Shown here one piece after another: positions 25,410 through 37,003 of a stretch of DNA of 64,000 nucleotides (positions within the stretch are counted from its first letter, which is position 1; every line of letters begins with the position of its first letter). A program made the translations under genes and the position numbers. The stretch is from NCBI RefSeq assembly GCF_040054535.1, contig NC_090791.1:17594327-17658326 (forward strand), given 5' to 3'. The notes beneath the pieces are model-generated. The model did no database searches. It saw only the letters and a program-made list of their open reading frames with translations, and was not told the DNA's origin. Source of the stretch: Antennarius striatus. Taxonomy: Eukaryota > Chordata > Actinopteri > Lophiiformes > Antennariidae.

Positions 25410-28400
25410 ACCCAGTTTCTCTGGTCTTCAACTTTATTGAAGAGCAACACTTTCAAGTAAGTCTCAGCTTTCAGCTCTACAGTTACATGATCATTAGTAG
25501 TGGTCATCGTCGACGAGGGTTGTGTGTGTCGTGTAGGCTGGTTCACATTAAAATCTCCAAAAGAAACAGAGACGGATCAGACGAAGAAATTGCACTGCTT
25601 TAAAAGAAAACACACAAAAAAGAATAAAACAAAACAAGGGAAGGGGGACGTAACGTCCCACTGGCAGGTCATTCAAAAGGAAAAAAAAAAAAAAGTATAA
25701 TAATTAGTTTGTCTGCAATTTTTCCAGTCATTCTTAAACCCAACACGACTGTTGTCATTCATGTGACGCTGGAATACAATCAACCAGTTTGATTTCATTG
25801 CACATCTAGGATTTGAACTTAAAATCAAGTAATTCAAAAGAACAAACTACGACCTTCAGACCTGCAGATTGCGCTGCTGATGTACCCATCATCCTTTGCT
25901 CGACGTACCTACAAGCGTGGTCCTGTTGTCCGGATCAAACGCCACGTGACCAGAACAGGAGTTTAATAGAACAATGTGCATCTGGGTTCAATAAGTCATC
26001 GCAGATATATACAGTGCTGTATATACCATCATGCTATATATATTTAAATTTATTCATTATACAATGAATGCAAACCGCCCCAAAGAAACAAAGGCAATGT
26101 GGTTGTTTAAACCTGATACAATAAAGCCTCATCAAAGCCATCTTTTAACGCCCTCTGTTGGTTGTCAAACAGCTTCAGGATGTGAAGAACAGCACAAACA
26201 TCAGGAATATATTCAGTAGAAAACCCTGACATATACAAAATACCCCCGTCTGTCCATCTGTAACAACACACTGTCATTCTTTGTGCATCAGAGATCATTC
26301 TACCGTCACTGAAAGGAACGGGATGCTGCTACGATAATGACCAGCACCGCTGCTCGTCCAGTTTCAGGAAGCCTCCCACATTGTAGTCCAGATCCTCATA
26401 GTGTCATGACTGAAAAATATTACAACTATTCACAGCTTTGTATTTAGGAGGCTGGAGAAATGAGATGTTAGCCCTTCCCACCAGTTAAAGAGCTGAAGTT
26501 TAAAAAAAAGAAGAAGTTTGAGTTCCATCCCGTCTCCTCGGACACCGTAAGCTCATCTTAATGCCACTAAATTAGCCATCGCAACATTCACAGAGACACA
26601 CCCTTGTGTTCAGGTGAGCACAACAACAGGCTCCCCCAAGATGGATCAGCTTTGGATTATAACGCTTAGCCTGATTAATAATTGTGCAGGCAGATTATAA
26701 AAATATATACAGAGTATACATATGGATTACAGAAGAGATAATCACTGGATATTACATTACAAAGACCATGCTAATCCAAATCTGGCTGCATCACATCCAA
26801 TGTTTATGTAAAGGCACAAGATACTGTAGCCCCTCGTCTGTGGTGACGGACAGAAATACAGGAGAACAGTTATTGCTCCACAGGGAGTGTGCTTTTTAGT
26901 TCCACAGGAGAACTTCTCAGGATATTAGTAACGTCTGGCCCACTTGAGATGTAAAGACTTAAAGGACAACTCCACCGATTTTACACATCTGGAGGAAAAT
27001 GCCTGAATGTGGGAAAAAAAAAATTGATGTCACTTGAGTCAGCATCAACTGGAGCTGAAACCTGCTAAGAAAAAAAAAGTCTGCAGATGTCTGCATGTTG
27101 CTCATCTAACATCTAATGGCTAAAAACAATGTTAAAAAAAAGATGGTCAAGTTGCATGATGGGATACGTATGCGTCATGTTTTATGAGGAACAAAATGAA
27201 GAGTGTAACTAAAACAGACCGAGAACGCTGAAAAGAAAAGCTATCTGCTGTAAAAAACACTGAAAATTGTGTAAGAAAAAATTCTGAAAAAAGCTGAGTG
27301 TTCTGCTGCACTGGAGTTTAAAAAAAAAGTCCATCTGACCCCATCAACGCTCCGGATATGTGCAAAGTCAGTGGAGTGCTTCCATGAGCTAAAAGGTGAT
27401 GAGGTTAAACAACAGTAATGCAACACTATCTTGGTAGATTTATGGTGGTGTGACTAATGCCAAATCTGAGCCATTCTCTTGTATCTCTGTCTGTCGTGAT
27501 ATCAGGTCCGTTATGAATGTCTGCTCGCAGCAGATTGTACAAGAAGAACTATTGAGTTGGTAAAATGCGGTGATGGTTGATGATTTAGCCGTACGGTGAG
27601 CAGAAGGCTTCTGCGTAGTCACTGTGAGTATATACTGTACAGACATGCAGGGAGAGAAAGGAAGCAAAAACGCATGCATTCAGTGTCTGAGAGGCAGAAA
27701 CATTCACCGTTATGGAAGACAAACTCATCATTATCAGATTAATGCAGTTAGTTTAGATCCTATTTGTCTATCTCGATTATTCACTAAGGCATCCAGAAAC
27801 AAGTCCATCTACTCATGCTCTATTAGTGATGACAGTTCATACACACAACTCAAAACATGCAGATCTCCACACTGCTGTTGGCGACGACGGCCTATTACTA
27901 TCACAGATTGGTAGATCCAGATTAATTGACTATTAGAAATTTCGGAAAAAAACATATTGCTTGCATTGCTGTCACTGCAAAAGGAAGAGCACCATGTCAG
28001 TGTGGCAGAAGGACACCAAATACAGCATATATTCATACATGCAACGCTATGCATGGGCAAATTTGAAGACGTGAGCAGAATAGGCACGCAGCAGACCGAG
28101 AACAAATAGATGAACGGATGTATAAAAACCTGCACGGGTGTTTCTCAACAAAGAACACTGTATGGACAGAAAAGTGATGCTGCTTGGAGGCGAGACAAAA
28201 GAAACGAGCCACGATGGATAACGTGCTAAAATCACTCCTTACAATAGTGACAAAACCAAAACATGATTATCTGGTGACTGAAAGACTGATGAAGTCTTTG
28301 TAAGGCAGGCAAGGAGGGAGGTAGAACAAAACCAAGCTCGGTGATGAGGCATTCAGTGAAGAAGAAGGTTGCAATGGATGGAATATGAATTAGACAATGC

Positions 28401-29297
28401 TATACCTATATACAACTACCAGCTGTGTACGAAAGGAGGATAGAAGGCAAAGTACAGCAGAATGATGGTAACATGACGAGTACTGACAAGTCAAAACCGC
28501 CCTGGGAGAAGCCACAAGTGTCATTTTGTCCTCTGCATGCATATTCCTAAATTTGCGCTACAAAATCCAAATGATAAGGACGCTGGAGGGCCATGGCTGG
28601 TGATAGAAGAAGGTGTACCACTTGTCACAAGGAGGCCACAGCAGGTGATTTTTGTAGAAGAGGCATTATGGTGTTTGTCTGTCTCTTTTTGCAAGGTCTA
28701 ATGAGTTTGAGACCAGAGCCCTATAGATTTCACAAACACGCTGTGGGTCTGATGAGGGAGCTCGTTGGAGTATGAAGAGCAGAAGAGGCCTCTGATCTTT
28801 CAGGAGCAATAGCAGAGCGAGACACGGTAGCCTTCTGAAGGGGCTAAGCTCTATTAGATTTTGAGATCTTAGTCCTCCACGATTATTGCTTTCCTGTCTT
28901 CCACAGGCACTTCAGAGGATTGCGCTTTGGCAGGAGATGGGCTTAAGAGGAAATGAAGGTAGATGAGAAAGGAATGGCGGTGGACGAGTGGCAGACGGAG
29001 TGTGCTTGTGAGCTCTACCTTGTCATCTGTGGCTGAAAAACCGTCACCCAACAGGACTGCTTACCCGTCAGTGACAATACTGCAACGGCTAGCGCTAGTG
29101 CAAGTCCAAGAGCAGCTTCCTTATCCTCAGTCAGGTCTGAACCTGAGAACTCTGTCTGGTCCAGGGGCCGACAAGGAGGGCTGTGTAAAGGGGGGGGGGG
29201 GGGGGGGTTGAGGACGGGGTTGAGGGCTGTGAGGTTCCTGAATGTCCAGCCTCCCTCCCTGCTCATGTCCGTGTCCTTATATTGTTTCTATGCCTCT
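25410..29297 (-). terminator. tlcd4: Probable tlcd4 3' UTR with alternative polyadenylation signals
   Basis: Downstream of the tlcd4 stop there is no further coding exon. Clear minus-strand AATAAA signals are the complements of TTTATT at 26049-26054 and 25433-25438; the latter reads CTTCAATAAAGTTGAAG. A 3' UTR of 3.2-3.9 kb would result. A run of 18 C on the sense strand (29190-29207) lies 91 bp after the stop. The extent is inferred. Confidence 0.35.
26147..26161 (-). promoter_or_regulatory. CTCF-like motif
   Basis: The minus strand reads CCAACAGAGGGCGTT, a near match to the CTCF core (CC-N-N-AG-AGGGCG). Weaker than the site at 8257. Confidence 0.3.
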
Positions 29298-29643
29298 TTA
29301 GTCTGTATGGTTATTGACATGCTTCTTTTCAGAGGACGTTTCCTCCACTCCTTGCTTGACTGGTCGTCCTCCTCTCCCAGTCAGGACTTTGTAGCAGCCG
29401 CGGGTGATTTTATACATCCAGACAGAGTTTAAGATGTCCAGGGCAATGCAGGAAGTGATCCAGGCCACCTGGGCGCCCAAACCCAACCGCTCAAAGTCTG
29501 GAGTACCGAAGGTGGCGAATACGCTGACCCAGTAAGATGGCATGACGGCGATGCGGACCAGGAAGAAAACCACTGACATGGCGACGCCGTTCAACACCAC
29601 CAGCCGGTGGGAGCGAGGATACTTCAATGCCTCGAAAAACCAC
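29298..29643 (-). CDS. tlcd4: tlcd4 coding exon 6 with stop
   Basis: Completes R155, then WFFEALKYPRSHRLVVLNGV onward to residue 269 and TAA. It holds the last two hydrophobic segments (around MSVVFFLVRIAV and QVAWITSCIALDILNSVWMY) and the cytosolic-looking tail. Confidence 0.95.
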
Positions 29644-32600
29644 CTGGAGGAAGGAGGTGGTAAAGAAATGTCAACAGATGATACGTCATGTACTGTAAAA
29701 CCAGTGAGGATGAGGAGGAGACTCTTCATTGGTAGGCCAGCGGTGGCCTGACTCACCTTTGGTTCACAAACGGTGTGGACAACTCTGAAATGAGACGGAA
29801 GTTGGCAAAATATGGAAGCACACCCCGCGTCTGAAACGAGTAAACACATTGAAGCAGGGTTACACAAACATGAGGCAGACCGGGGCAGGTCAGTCTGACT
29901 GCTATTCATGTTCACACATCGGGTCTAGATGAGGAATGGACTCACCAGCACGTATCCATATGCATAGAGCGCCGCCAAGTGGTGGCAGACAAAAAAGCTG
30001 TCCCCCATAGTGCTCCAGTTACAGGCTAGCAGCACCAGGTCTGGAGGACAGGGACACAGCAAGAGAAGCATTTTAAACACCTCTGCTGGAAATCTCTACA
30101 GCTGCAGGACAGAAAGATAACTCCTGACTTCTGTCCTTCCTTTGGTATCCCACACATTTTAGCTCATTAAGGTCTAGACTTTTATAGCTGAACCTGTTGT
30201 TGTTTGAAACTGTAATGAAAGTCTGATACACTTTAGTCCGTGTTGTTGTGACAAACTCATGGAACAAACAATGAGCAGCAGTAGAAACAGACGTCGCTCA
30301 CCATAAAGGAGGTAACCACAGGTTATGGCTACATTCAGCTTGACCAGGCTGGGGTCGCCCCTGTGAAGCAGGAACAACACAAGGTGAATGGACTTTGAAC
30401 GTAGAATTAATATTTTATATTACTGCAACCAATAATCATGTACAAGTGTCATAAAAACACTGAACATGCCTTCATTCTCACATACATGACTGTGTCTTGA
30501 TCAGTCAGATTAGTAGTACCTCGAGATACGAGCTACACAACATACACGTTTTTTAAGATGCCATTCTGTCCATAGTTTTGTCATGTTTCGTACATTGGCT
30601 GAGAACGGATCTTGTTCTCGTAGTAAGTCTCATTATCGTGTGTACTCTGGTTATGTTGGGGGTTTTTTTTTCCATATTTTATCATCGTTTAGGTAACTTA
30701 CATATAATTAATTATATATAACACAGGTAAAGTCTGCATAGCTATTGGTTGATATAAAGGTGTTTTTTCTTGTGGTCTTTCTTACAAAGCTGGAACAGAT
30801 TAAAATGATTTTAGTTACTTTTCTTGGGAGAAATGTTTGACTTGTTGTTTGACTTATGATCTCAGTCACGGAGCAGATTAAACCGGTATGTCGAGGTACT
30901 ACCGTATGTTGCTTTTGGACTTTCCGTGAACAGTGATCAGTAATTCATGACAGTTAGGGTCTTGGATCCAACATCTGTTCAAACAATGAAGACAACTCTG
31001 CTTCAACAGACATCCGATCCTTGGAAGGCTCAGGAGTATCACATAGCAAATGTCTGGCTGACCGCTATAAACATACACACGCACACAAGAGCACCCATAC
31101 TGAACACACACGCCTGCTGCTGCAGCGTGGGGCTCACCTTACCCCTCAGGTGACCCCGGACCTAATTTCCATCCTGATGTTTCACCTGGAGTTATCAGCT
31201 CATTATCTACCTGCTGGGATCACGGTGACTGTCAGTCATATAAATGTCCTTACTCTATTTGTATGCATGTGTGACGTAAAGCCATCTGCTCACAGGTCGC
31301 TAACGGCTACACGCGTACAGAACAAGCTTTAACCTAACTGTGTTTCTCATTAGCCACTTATGAATGAAACATGTTTCTCTGATTATGCATCTTCTGTTAA
31401 GTTTCACAACAAGGCATGGATTCCACCTCACCTCTACTCACACAAGCAGTCAGCATGCTAACGTCAGCCTGGCTAGCACTAAGCCTAACAGATAACATGA
31501 TGGCCAGAGAGTCCAAAGGCTCCTTTATAATCACATCAGCAGGACACAACTTCAGTTAATTAAATGTACAGTGAACCCGTGCTCCTCTCTAAATGCATGT
31601 CTTTACTGACTGGAATCCAGCCAGTCAAGACATGCACAACCTTTTCAATACAAACAGCTTGACTGACACTAGAAGCCCTTGTGTGGGTTCATCCTAAGAT
31701 AACACCACTGGTCTTGTAGTTGGGTTTTCTTTCAGGTGTGGACATAATTGTGCCGTGTGTTTTATCAATTTACTTCAATGATTCATTTTTATTTTGTGAG
31801 CATAGTAAGATCCTCTAATGCACTTGTGTCAAACTCAAGGCCCGGGGGCAAAAGTGGCCCGCCACATCATTTTATGTGGCCCATGACAGCCTAAAAGTTC
31901 AACGTGTCAAAAAATAAATAGGGTCAAAAGTGTGCTATGACCAAAACTACATTTCCCACAATGCAGTAATCAAGTCTATTTTAACTTTGACAAAAAACAA
32001 AGGTAATGTCTTTATTTTTTCTTTATTCATTGGATAGTTTGATCCTTGATTGATGGAGTTCCGTGGGTTTAATAACCTGACAAATTAAAAGAATTTATGT
32101 TATAACAGAGAAACAAGCACAGATATTTTTTCGGTGTAACTGTAATGTTTGTAACTTGAATAAGTAATAACTTTGGTTATTATACAAAAGAAAATTTAAA
32201 ATACATTTAACCAATCCTTAAAGTTACATTTATAAGTTACAGCTGGCCCTTTGGGGACATGTGTTGTGGCCCTTGGTGAAAATGAGTTTGACACTCCTGC
32301 TCTAACGGATCCATCTTAACCTTTATACAGCGTGGACGTCACCTGTAATGTCACCTGTAATTGTTGTCTCTCTCATTTATCCCCATGATGCATTGCTTTT
32401 ATTTGAGACAAGATCCAACAATGACTGATCTCTGCTGAATAATACTTGTGGCAATATTTTGACAGCTTTCTATCTTTACCACCCAAACCCTGACAATGTG
32501 AGTGCTGACAAGGATACGAACCTACAAGGATACTGCGGCTACGTTTCGTGGGTGCCATAGCAACACACACAAATCAAAACTATGGAAGCGAAACACAAGT

Positions 32601-35600
32601 TTGTTTGAAAATCTGGCAGAGCAGTGGAAACACAAAAGGTAGCTCAAGGTGACGCTGCGCTCTTGCTATCTATCTTCTCTTCATTTCACACCCTAGTATT
32701 ACAGACCCGCCAGAATTCATCGCACAATACTGAACAGTCAACACAGAATGGGATCTAGATTTTATTAGACCCATCTCACATCGTGTGACACGCAATAAAA
32801 TGACATTAGTGAATTAAACTCCCACACAAATGGAGCAGAACAAATAGAAGTTCCCAGACATCTATTATTCAAATGATCATAGATGATATACGTTCACTCC
32901 TTAAAGAGCAGGTGGCATTTATCAAACAGAGGCAAATTAGTTTGGACTTGGATTATTCTGAAAAATGAGCCTCACTGAAAAAAAGAGTCAAAGTTTAGGA
33001 TAAGAGTATAAAACTGCTCTGGTGGCCCAGTGTTTTTGTAGATGCGGTTCTGAAGGGATTATGATAACGCCGGGCTGGAGCGACACACTGAAGGGCTCTG
33101 AAAAGCTGCTGAATTCAACAAACGCTCCTAACAGTACAGCTCCACCAGAGAGAACAATGCCGCTGTGTGACAGGTCTTAATGAAGCCGTAATACAATCAG
33201 ATTGACTGGAAGAATTTATGCTTGCACCACTCTGTTGCAACTAGATGGGCTTTAAGGCTTTAGGGTTCTGCAGGGGATTGTTGAGGTGCTGGTGGGTGAG
33301 TGGGACGAGATGAGGAAATATACAGAGGTAGAAAACTGATGGGATAAAGCTGGAGCGCTGATATTAAGAATCTGGAATGCATAATGGAGAACAGACAAAT
33401 AAATTACCCAAGAGAGAGCCTGACGTTGGTATATTAAATCCTGTCCCAAAAACAGGATGTAAAGTAAATGGGGAGTGGAGAGCTACGCTACAAGCTAACC
33501 TAAGCAGATGAAGATCAGTAGCAGGAGGAGAGAGCCCCCACCCCCCACCCCCAATTCCTTTTTTCTACCCTTTTTTCCCTCCATCAGCAGTGCTGGCCCG
33601 GGCCGACACACAGACAATGAGAGGAGGAGGTGAGCTGCTCTGATTTGACAGCAGAGACTTGCAGTACAACGGACAGCTGGAGGCAGCAGGAGGCTCACAG
33701 AGGGCCGATCGGGTGAGGAAGAAGGGAGGAGGAGGAGGAGGAGGAGGGGGCTGCTGTTGTCTGCTATGAAAAGAAGCCTTGTTGGTTGGTGGGATTCTCG
33801 TTTGCCTGCTAGAGAGCCAAAGAGGAAGCAAAACAGCAGAGTGAAGAGGAGGCGGAAGGAAAGAGTGCTTTACAAATATAAGGGAGAAGTGAGAGGTGGA
33901 GAAATGAAGTGTATGAGGACGACTATATAGATGTTGGAAAAGAGGAAGAAATGTGGAAGGAAGCTAGTTTTTCTCTCTTTCAAGATTTATTGATGGGAAT
34001 AACAGCGGTAGCAGAAAGAGAAGAGAGTAAAGACAATAATCAAAGGCTAAATCCACTGAAACTACGGCTCTCTGGAGACTCCTCTGACACACCGGATCCA
34101 TCCTCACCCCTTCCCTTCTTTCATTCTGATGAAGGCAACGCCATTTTCATATTTCCAAGAGGTATTAACTACCAATCCTGACAATCCTTCACTACCACCC
34201 ACCTCCCATCTTCATCCCTTTATGTGTTTCCTGCCTTCCCTTGTGAGCCAGACATGGCTGCCGGTCTGAAAAGGCAGATGTAACAAGACAGGTTTCTCCT
34301 GAAAGTGCCCAAAGCGTTCAAACCGCTCCAGTCTCTTTTTTTTTCCATCTGCCAAAATGACGTGGCATAAAGTGTCAGTGATTCTGCCTTTTCCGTCATC
34401 CGTTGTGTTCTTAGAGTTCATGTGAATTCTCCTGCCTGAATTTAGCGTTTCTGAATATTTTCTTTTGTGGAAGAGCTTCTCTTTTTTGTTCCACTTACCA
34501 GACGGGGTTGGCGTTAACCGCATCGTCGAACCACAGGATGTAGACGCAGAACAAACCCACAATCAGGGCGTGCACGGTCGACACCAGCCTAGGGGACACA
34601 CAAACACAGGATGAAGCAGCAGTAAACAGGAGTTTACAGTCAGGAATGGTGAGCAGTGCTTGTGAAAACAGGAGGCGCTCCGGTCTCTATAATCAGGCCT
34701 GGTACAACACTCGTCGACGATTATCTAAACCACCGAAGAAGTCCAGCGACTCTTATCACGACTCTACCAGAATCCCGGCAACTCCTCAGTTGCCATGCGG
34801 CATCTGGGGCGGAGGAGACCCTGTCGATCGGCTGCCGGCCGGAGCACCTGACCAATCGACTCTAAACTGTGTTTAAAAAGGAGTGTTTTCACAGAGAAGT
34901 TGCTTCTAATTCTTAGAATGCAGCAGAGTTTCAAGGAAGAGACTGAGGAGTGAAAAAAATAAAAAATACAGCTGTGCCCAATAAGACACAGTCCTGGTGT
35001 TTCTCTGCTGTGTCTGTCCTCTCCATGCACTATAGTCATGGTTACATAAACAAGGAGGAACATAGTGAGTGCTGGCTGTTATGCAACACCAGGACACTCT
35101 GAAGTGCACATCAGTGCGTGCTCTTTGACTTGTTGTGGACTCTGGCTAGGTCAGTAAACACCACACTTCATAAACAAGGACAGACGCGCTGGCGTACATT
35201 ATGAGTATCAAGAGAAGTGAGACAAACACCAGACTGGAGCCACGGACGGCTAAGAGCCAACATGCAGATCTCTGTCAGATCTGATTTTCAGCTTTAATTA
35301 TTCACATTCATCTCGACACTGGACCCGTATGGGACAGATCTGTTGCGTGACCCAATATTCACCACCAGGCTGCTCGCTGGGCGACAGGAGATGTCAGCTG
35401 CTTGACAGGCCATCATCAAAACTTCTACCATAAAGGTGCAGGCATCTTATTTCTTGAATTGCGTGCTGTAGTAGCAGTAACGCAGTGACAGCCTGTCAGC
35501 TTTTCAGCCTGAGGGCAAGTAGGGAAATTGGCCAATGATTGAACTGTCATGGCACATATCTATTAAATCTGAAACCCCCTGTCAATGCTGGTGCTGTCCT

Positions 35601-36761
35601 TAATATCTGCCATTGTCCACCGCCGCTGACAGCTGATGAATAATGATGAGACGAGAGCTCAGCGGGAGGGCGGCCACATGGATTCTGATCTCACAAAATT
35701 CATCACAACCAGCAGCTATTAAATATACACACAGATGGGATTTACGTGAGAGGCTACGCTCAACCTGCAGACTCAGATCAGGTTTTAATGGAAACGCAAA
35801 TCCAGAGCGGGGGCTTCTATTCTGATTTGGGTCACTAATATGATACACACACCTGATTCCTGCAGACCTGACAGCCGTGAGAAGAATCGGATCAGAATTC
35901 ATTCATGTGGATTTTCTCACATTACTGAAGCTTCATTCATTCATTGACTGTCAGCAGCGGTGGAAGCCAGCCAAACGTGGAGACCGGCTTCAACAACAAT
36001 CAGGAAACAGGAGATTGAAATTTATCCAAATTCAATCACTTTCAGTGGCAGTATGAACACAGCACACGTGGACCCAAACTAATGCAAAACAGATCTACAT
36101 GTGACCAACAGATCATCACCAGAAGCACCGCTGTCTGCAGTCACACGTAAAAAACCTTCTCAGACAAGTGCTTGAAGAAAATCAACACTCAATACAAAAC
36201 AAATGACTTTTTTAAAGATGCTGGTACATTTGAACCAAAACTTGTCCCATGATGTTTAATTTACTGTGGGTACTGATGCAGATTTTGTTGAGATTTTTTT
36301 TTTTTTGCTTTAGAGATCATCAAAATCAGTCTTGTTGAAACATCTTCTGACTTCAAATCCAAAAAAAACCAAGGAGATTGAGTGTCCTGGTGTGCCTCAG
36401 AGGTGTTAATGGGTGGATACTGTTACCTCCACACACAGCCAGGTTAACGCTCACTACTACTTTATTCTCCAAGCAGGAGAAATAAATTTCCACTGGCACA
36501 GCGGTGGTGTGGGTTTGAAAAAGCGTATGTTGCGAACAAGGCGGATAGCTGATGTGTACAGCTCTATGACTAACCTGTTTCACGTCTCTGAACAAACCAC
36601 CACTCAGGATATGAAGGATATAAAAAGCTTGTGGAGTCAGCATGTCAGACTTGAACCAGCTAAAAACACACTCAGCAACTTTGTCTGAATCATCCTGTAC
36701 AAACACCTGACTCATGACAAGAGAAGCAACATAAAGACATAACAAATGCTGTCATCATCTA

Positions 36762-36805
<44 letters not shown>

Positions 36806-36996
36806 GAAGACAAGCATGTCTTCCTGGAGGCGTGGCTTCACGGTACACACCTGGAGTTCCACTCTGTGAGTTTGGTGGGAGGAAGCCGTCCATAACCTGG
36901 TGCAACGCTGGAGGAGAGCTGTGGGCTGACCACCGAGAAAAGAAGCTGGAACCCCACGAAGCTTCCAGCAACCACGGTCAACTCTCTCGTCTCCAT
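29298..36996 (-). CDS. tlcd4: TLC domain-containing protein 4 (Tlcd4/Tmem56), six coding exons
   Basis: Minus-strand coding exons 36851-36996, 34499-34588, 30302-30360, 29946-30040, 29757-29830 and 29298-29643 total 810 nt and encode 269 residues (human TLCD4 about 263). Visible: a first membrane segment at about 7-25; EWNSRLVSTVHALIVG (from about 45) opening the TLC domain; W79-G-D-P-S; the hallmark GDSFFVCHHLAALYAYGYVL (H118-H119); FVNQRWFFEALKYP; and two more hydrophobic helices. The tail is polar, KKHVNNHTD. TLC-domain proteins are multi-pass membrane proteins linked to lipid handling; the exact activity of TLCD4 is not well established. Paralogue a versus b cannot be decided here. Every junction is GT-AG and frames close. 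Confidence 0.95.
29757..29830 (-). CDS. tlcd4: tlcd4 coding exon 5
   Basis: Residues 131-154 (TRGVLPYFANFRLISELSTP then FVNQ) plus two bases of R155. Donor AAAG|GTGAGT, acceptor CGTTTCAG|ACG. Confidence 0.95.
29946..30040 (-). CDS. tlcd4: tlcd4 coding exon 4
   Basis: Residues 100-130 preceded by two bases of D99; carries the TLC signature with the HH pair. Donor CTG|GTGAGT, acceptor TCCTCCAG|AC. Confidence 0.95.
30302..30360 (-). CDS. tlcd4: tlcd4 coding exon 3
   Basis: A 59-nt exon: last base of W79, residues 80-98 (GDPSLVKLNVAITCGYLLY), first base of D99. Acceptor GCTTCACAG|GGG, donor ATG|GTGAGC. Confidence 0.93.
30510..30906. mobile_element. Tigger-like miniature element in a tlcd4 intron
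   Basis: The left end GTAGTACCTCGAGATACGAG is mirrored by GTATGTCGAGGTACTACCG, followed by TA, on the right. Same family as 10111-10678. About 395 bp, noncoding. Confidence 0.75.
30907..34498 (-). other. tlcd4: Rest of the long tlcd4 intron between coding exons 2 and 3
   Basis: About 3.6 kb of the 4.1-kb intron. Apart from the hAT element at 31821 it holds a GGA-rich purine tract (33725-33750) and short unsupported frames. Confidence 0.7.
31821..32299. mobile_element. hAT-type nonautonomous element with 8-bp target duplication
   Basis: Left terminus CACTTGTGTCAAACTC; the right terminus is the complement of CAGGAGTGTCAAACTC. Flanks are CTCTAATG (31813-31820) and CTCTAACG (32300-32307), an 8-bp duplication with one mismatch. 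Interior motifs GGCCCG, CATCATTTTATGTGGCCC and GGTGAAAATGAGTTTGAC are typical of an abundant fish hAT family. No transposase. Confidence 0.85.
34499..34588 (-). CDS. tlcd4: tlcd4 coding exon 2
   Basis: Ninety nucleotides covering residues 50-78 (LVSTVHALIVGLFCVYILWF then DDAVNANPV) plus split codons for R49 and W79. Acceptor TCCCCTAG|G, donor TG|GTAAGT. Confidence 0.94.
34589..36850 (-). other. tlcd4: tlcd4 intron between coding exons 1 and 2
   Basis: Intronic DNA without a supported gene. It includes the CA/TG tract at 36764-36798, about 50 nt from the exon 1 donor on the sense strand. Confidence 0.7.
36764..36798. repeat. (CA)n microsatellite beside a tlcd4 splice donor
   Basis: On the transcribed sense strand this is a TG repeat starting about 50 nt after the donor of coding exon 1. 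Confidence 0.9.
36851..36996 (-). CDS. tlcd4: tlcd4 coding exon 1 with start codon
   Basis: Starts METRELTVVAGSFVGFQLLF and ends TKLTEWNS plus two bases of R49. The EWNSR junction motif is the family's. The start is the first in-frame ATG after the acceptor, 7 nt into the exon. Donor GTGTGT is non-optimal and is followed in the intron by a long TG repeat. Confidence 0.9.
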
Positions 36997-37003
36997 CACT
37001 CAC

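Noticed and set aside
29015..29432. Small frames on both strands around the tlcd4 stop
   Set aside because: They are shadows of the terminal tlcd4 exon and its UTR or depend on the C18/G18 run.
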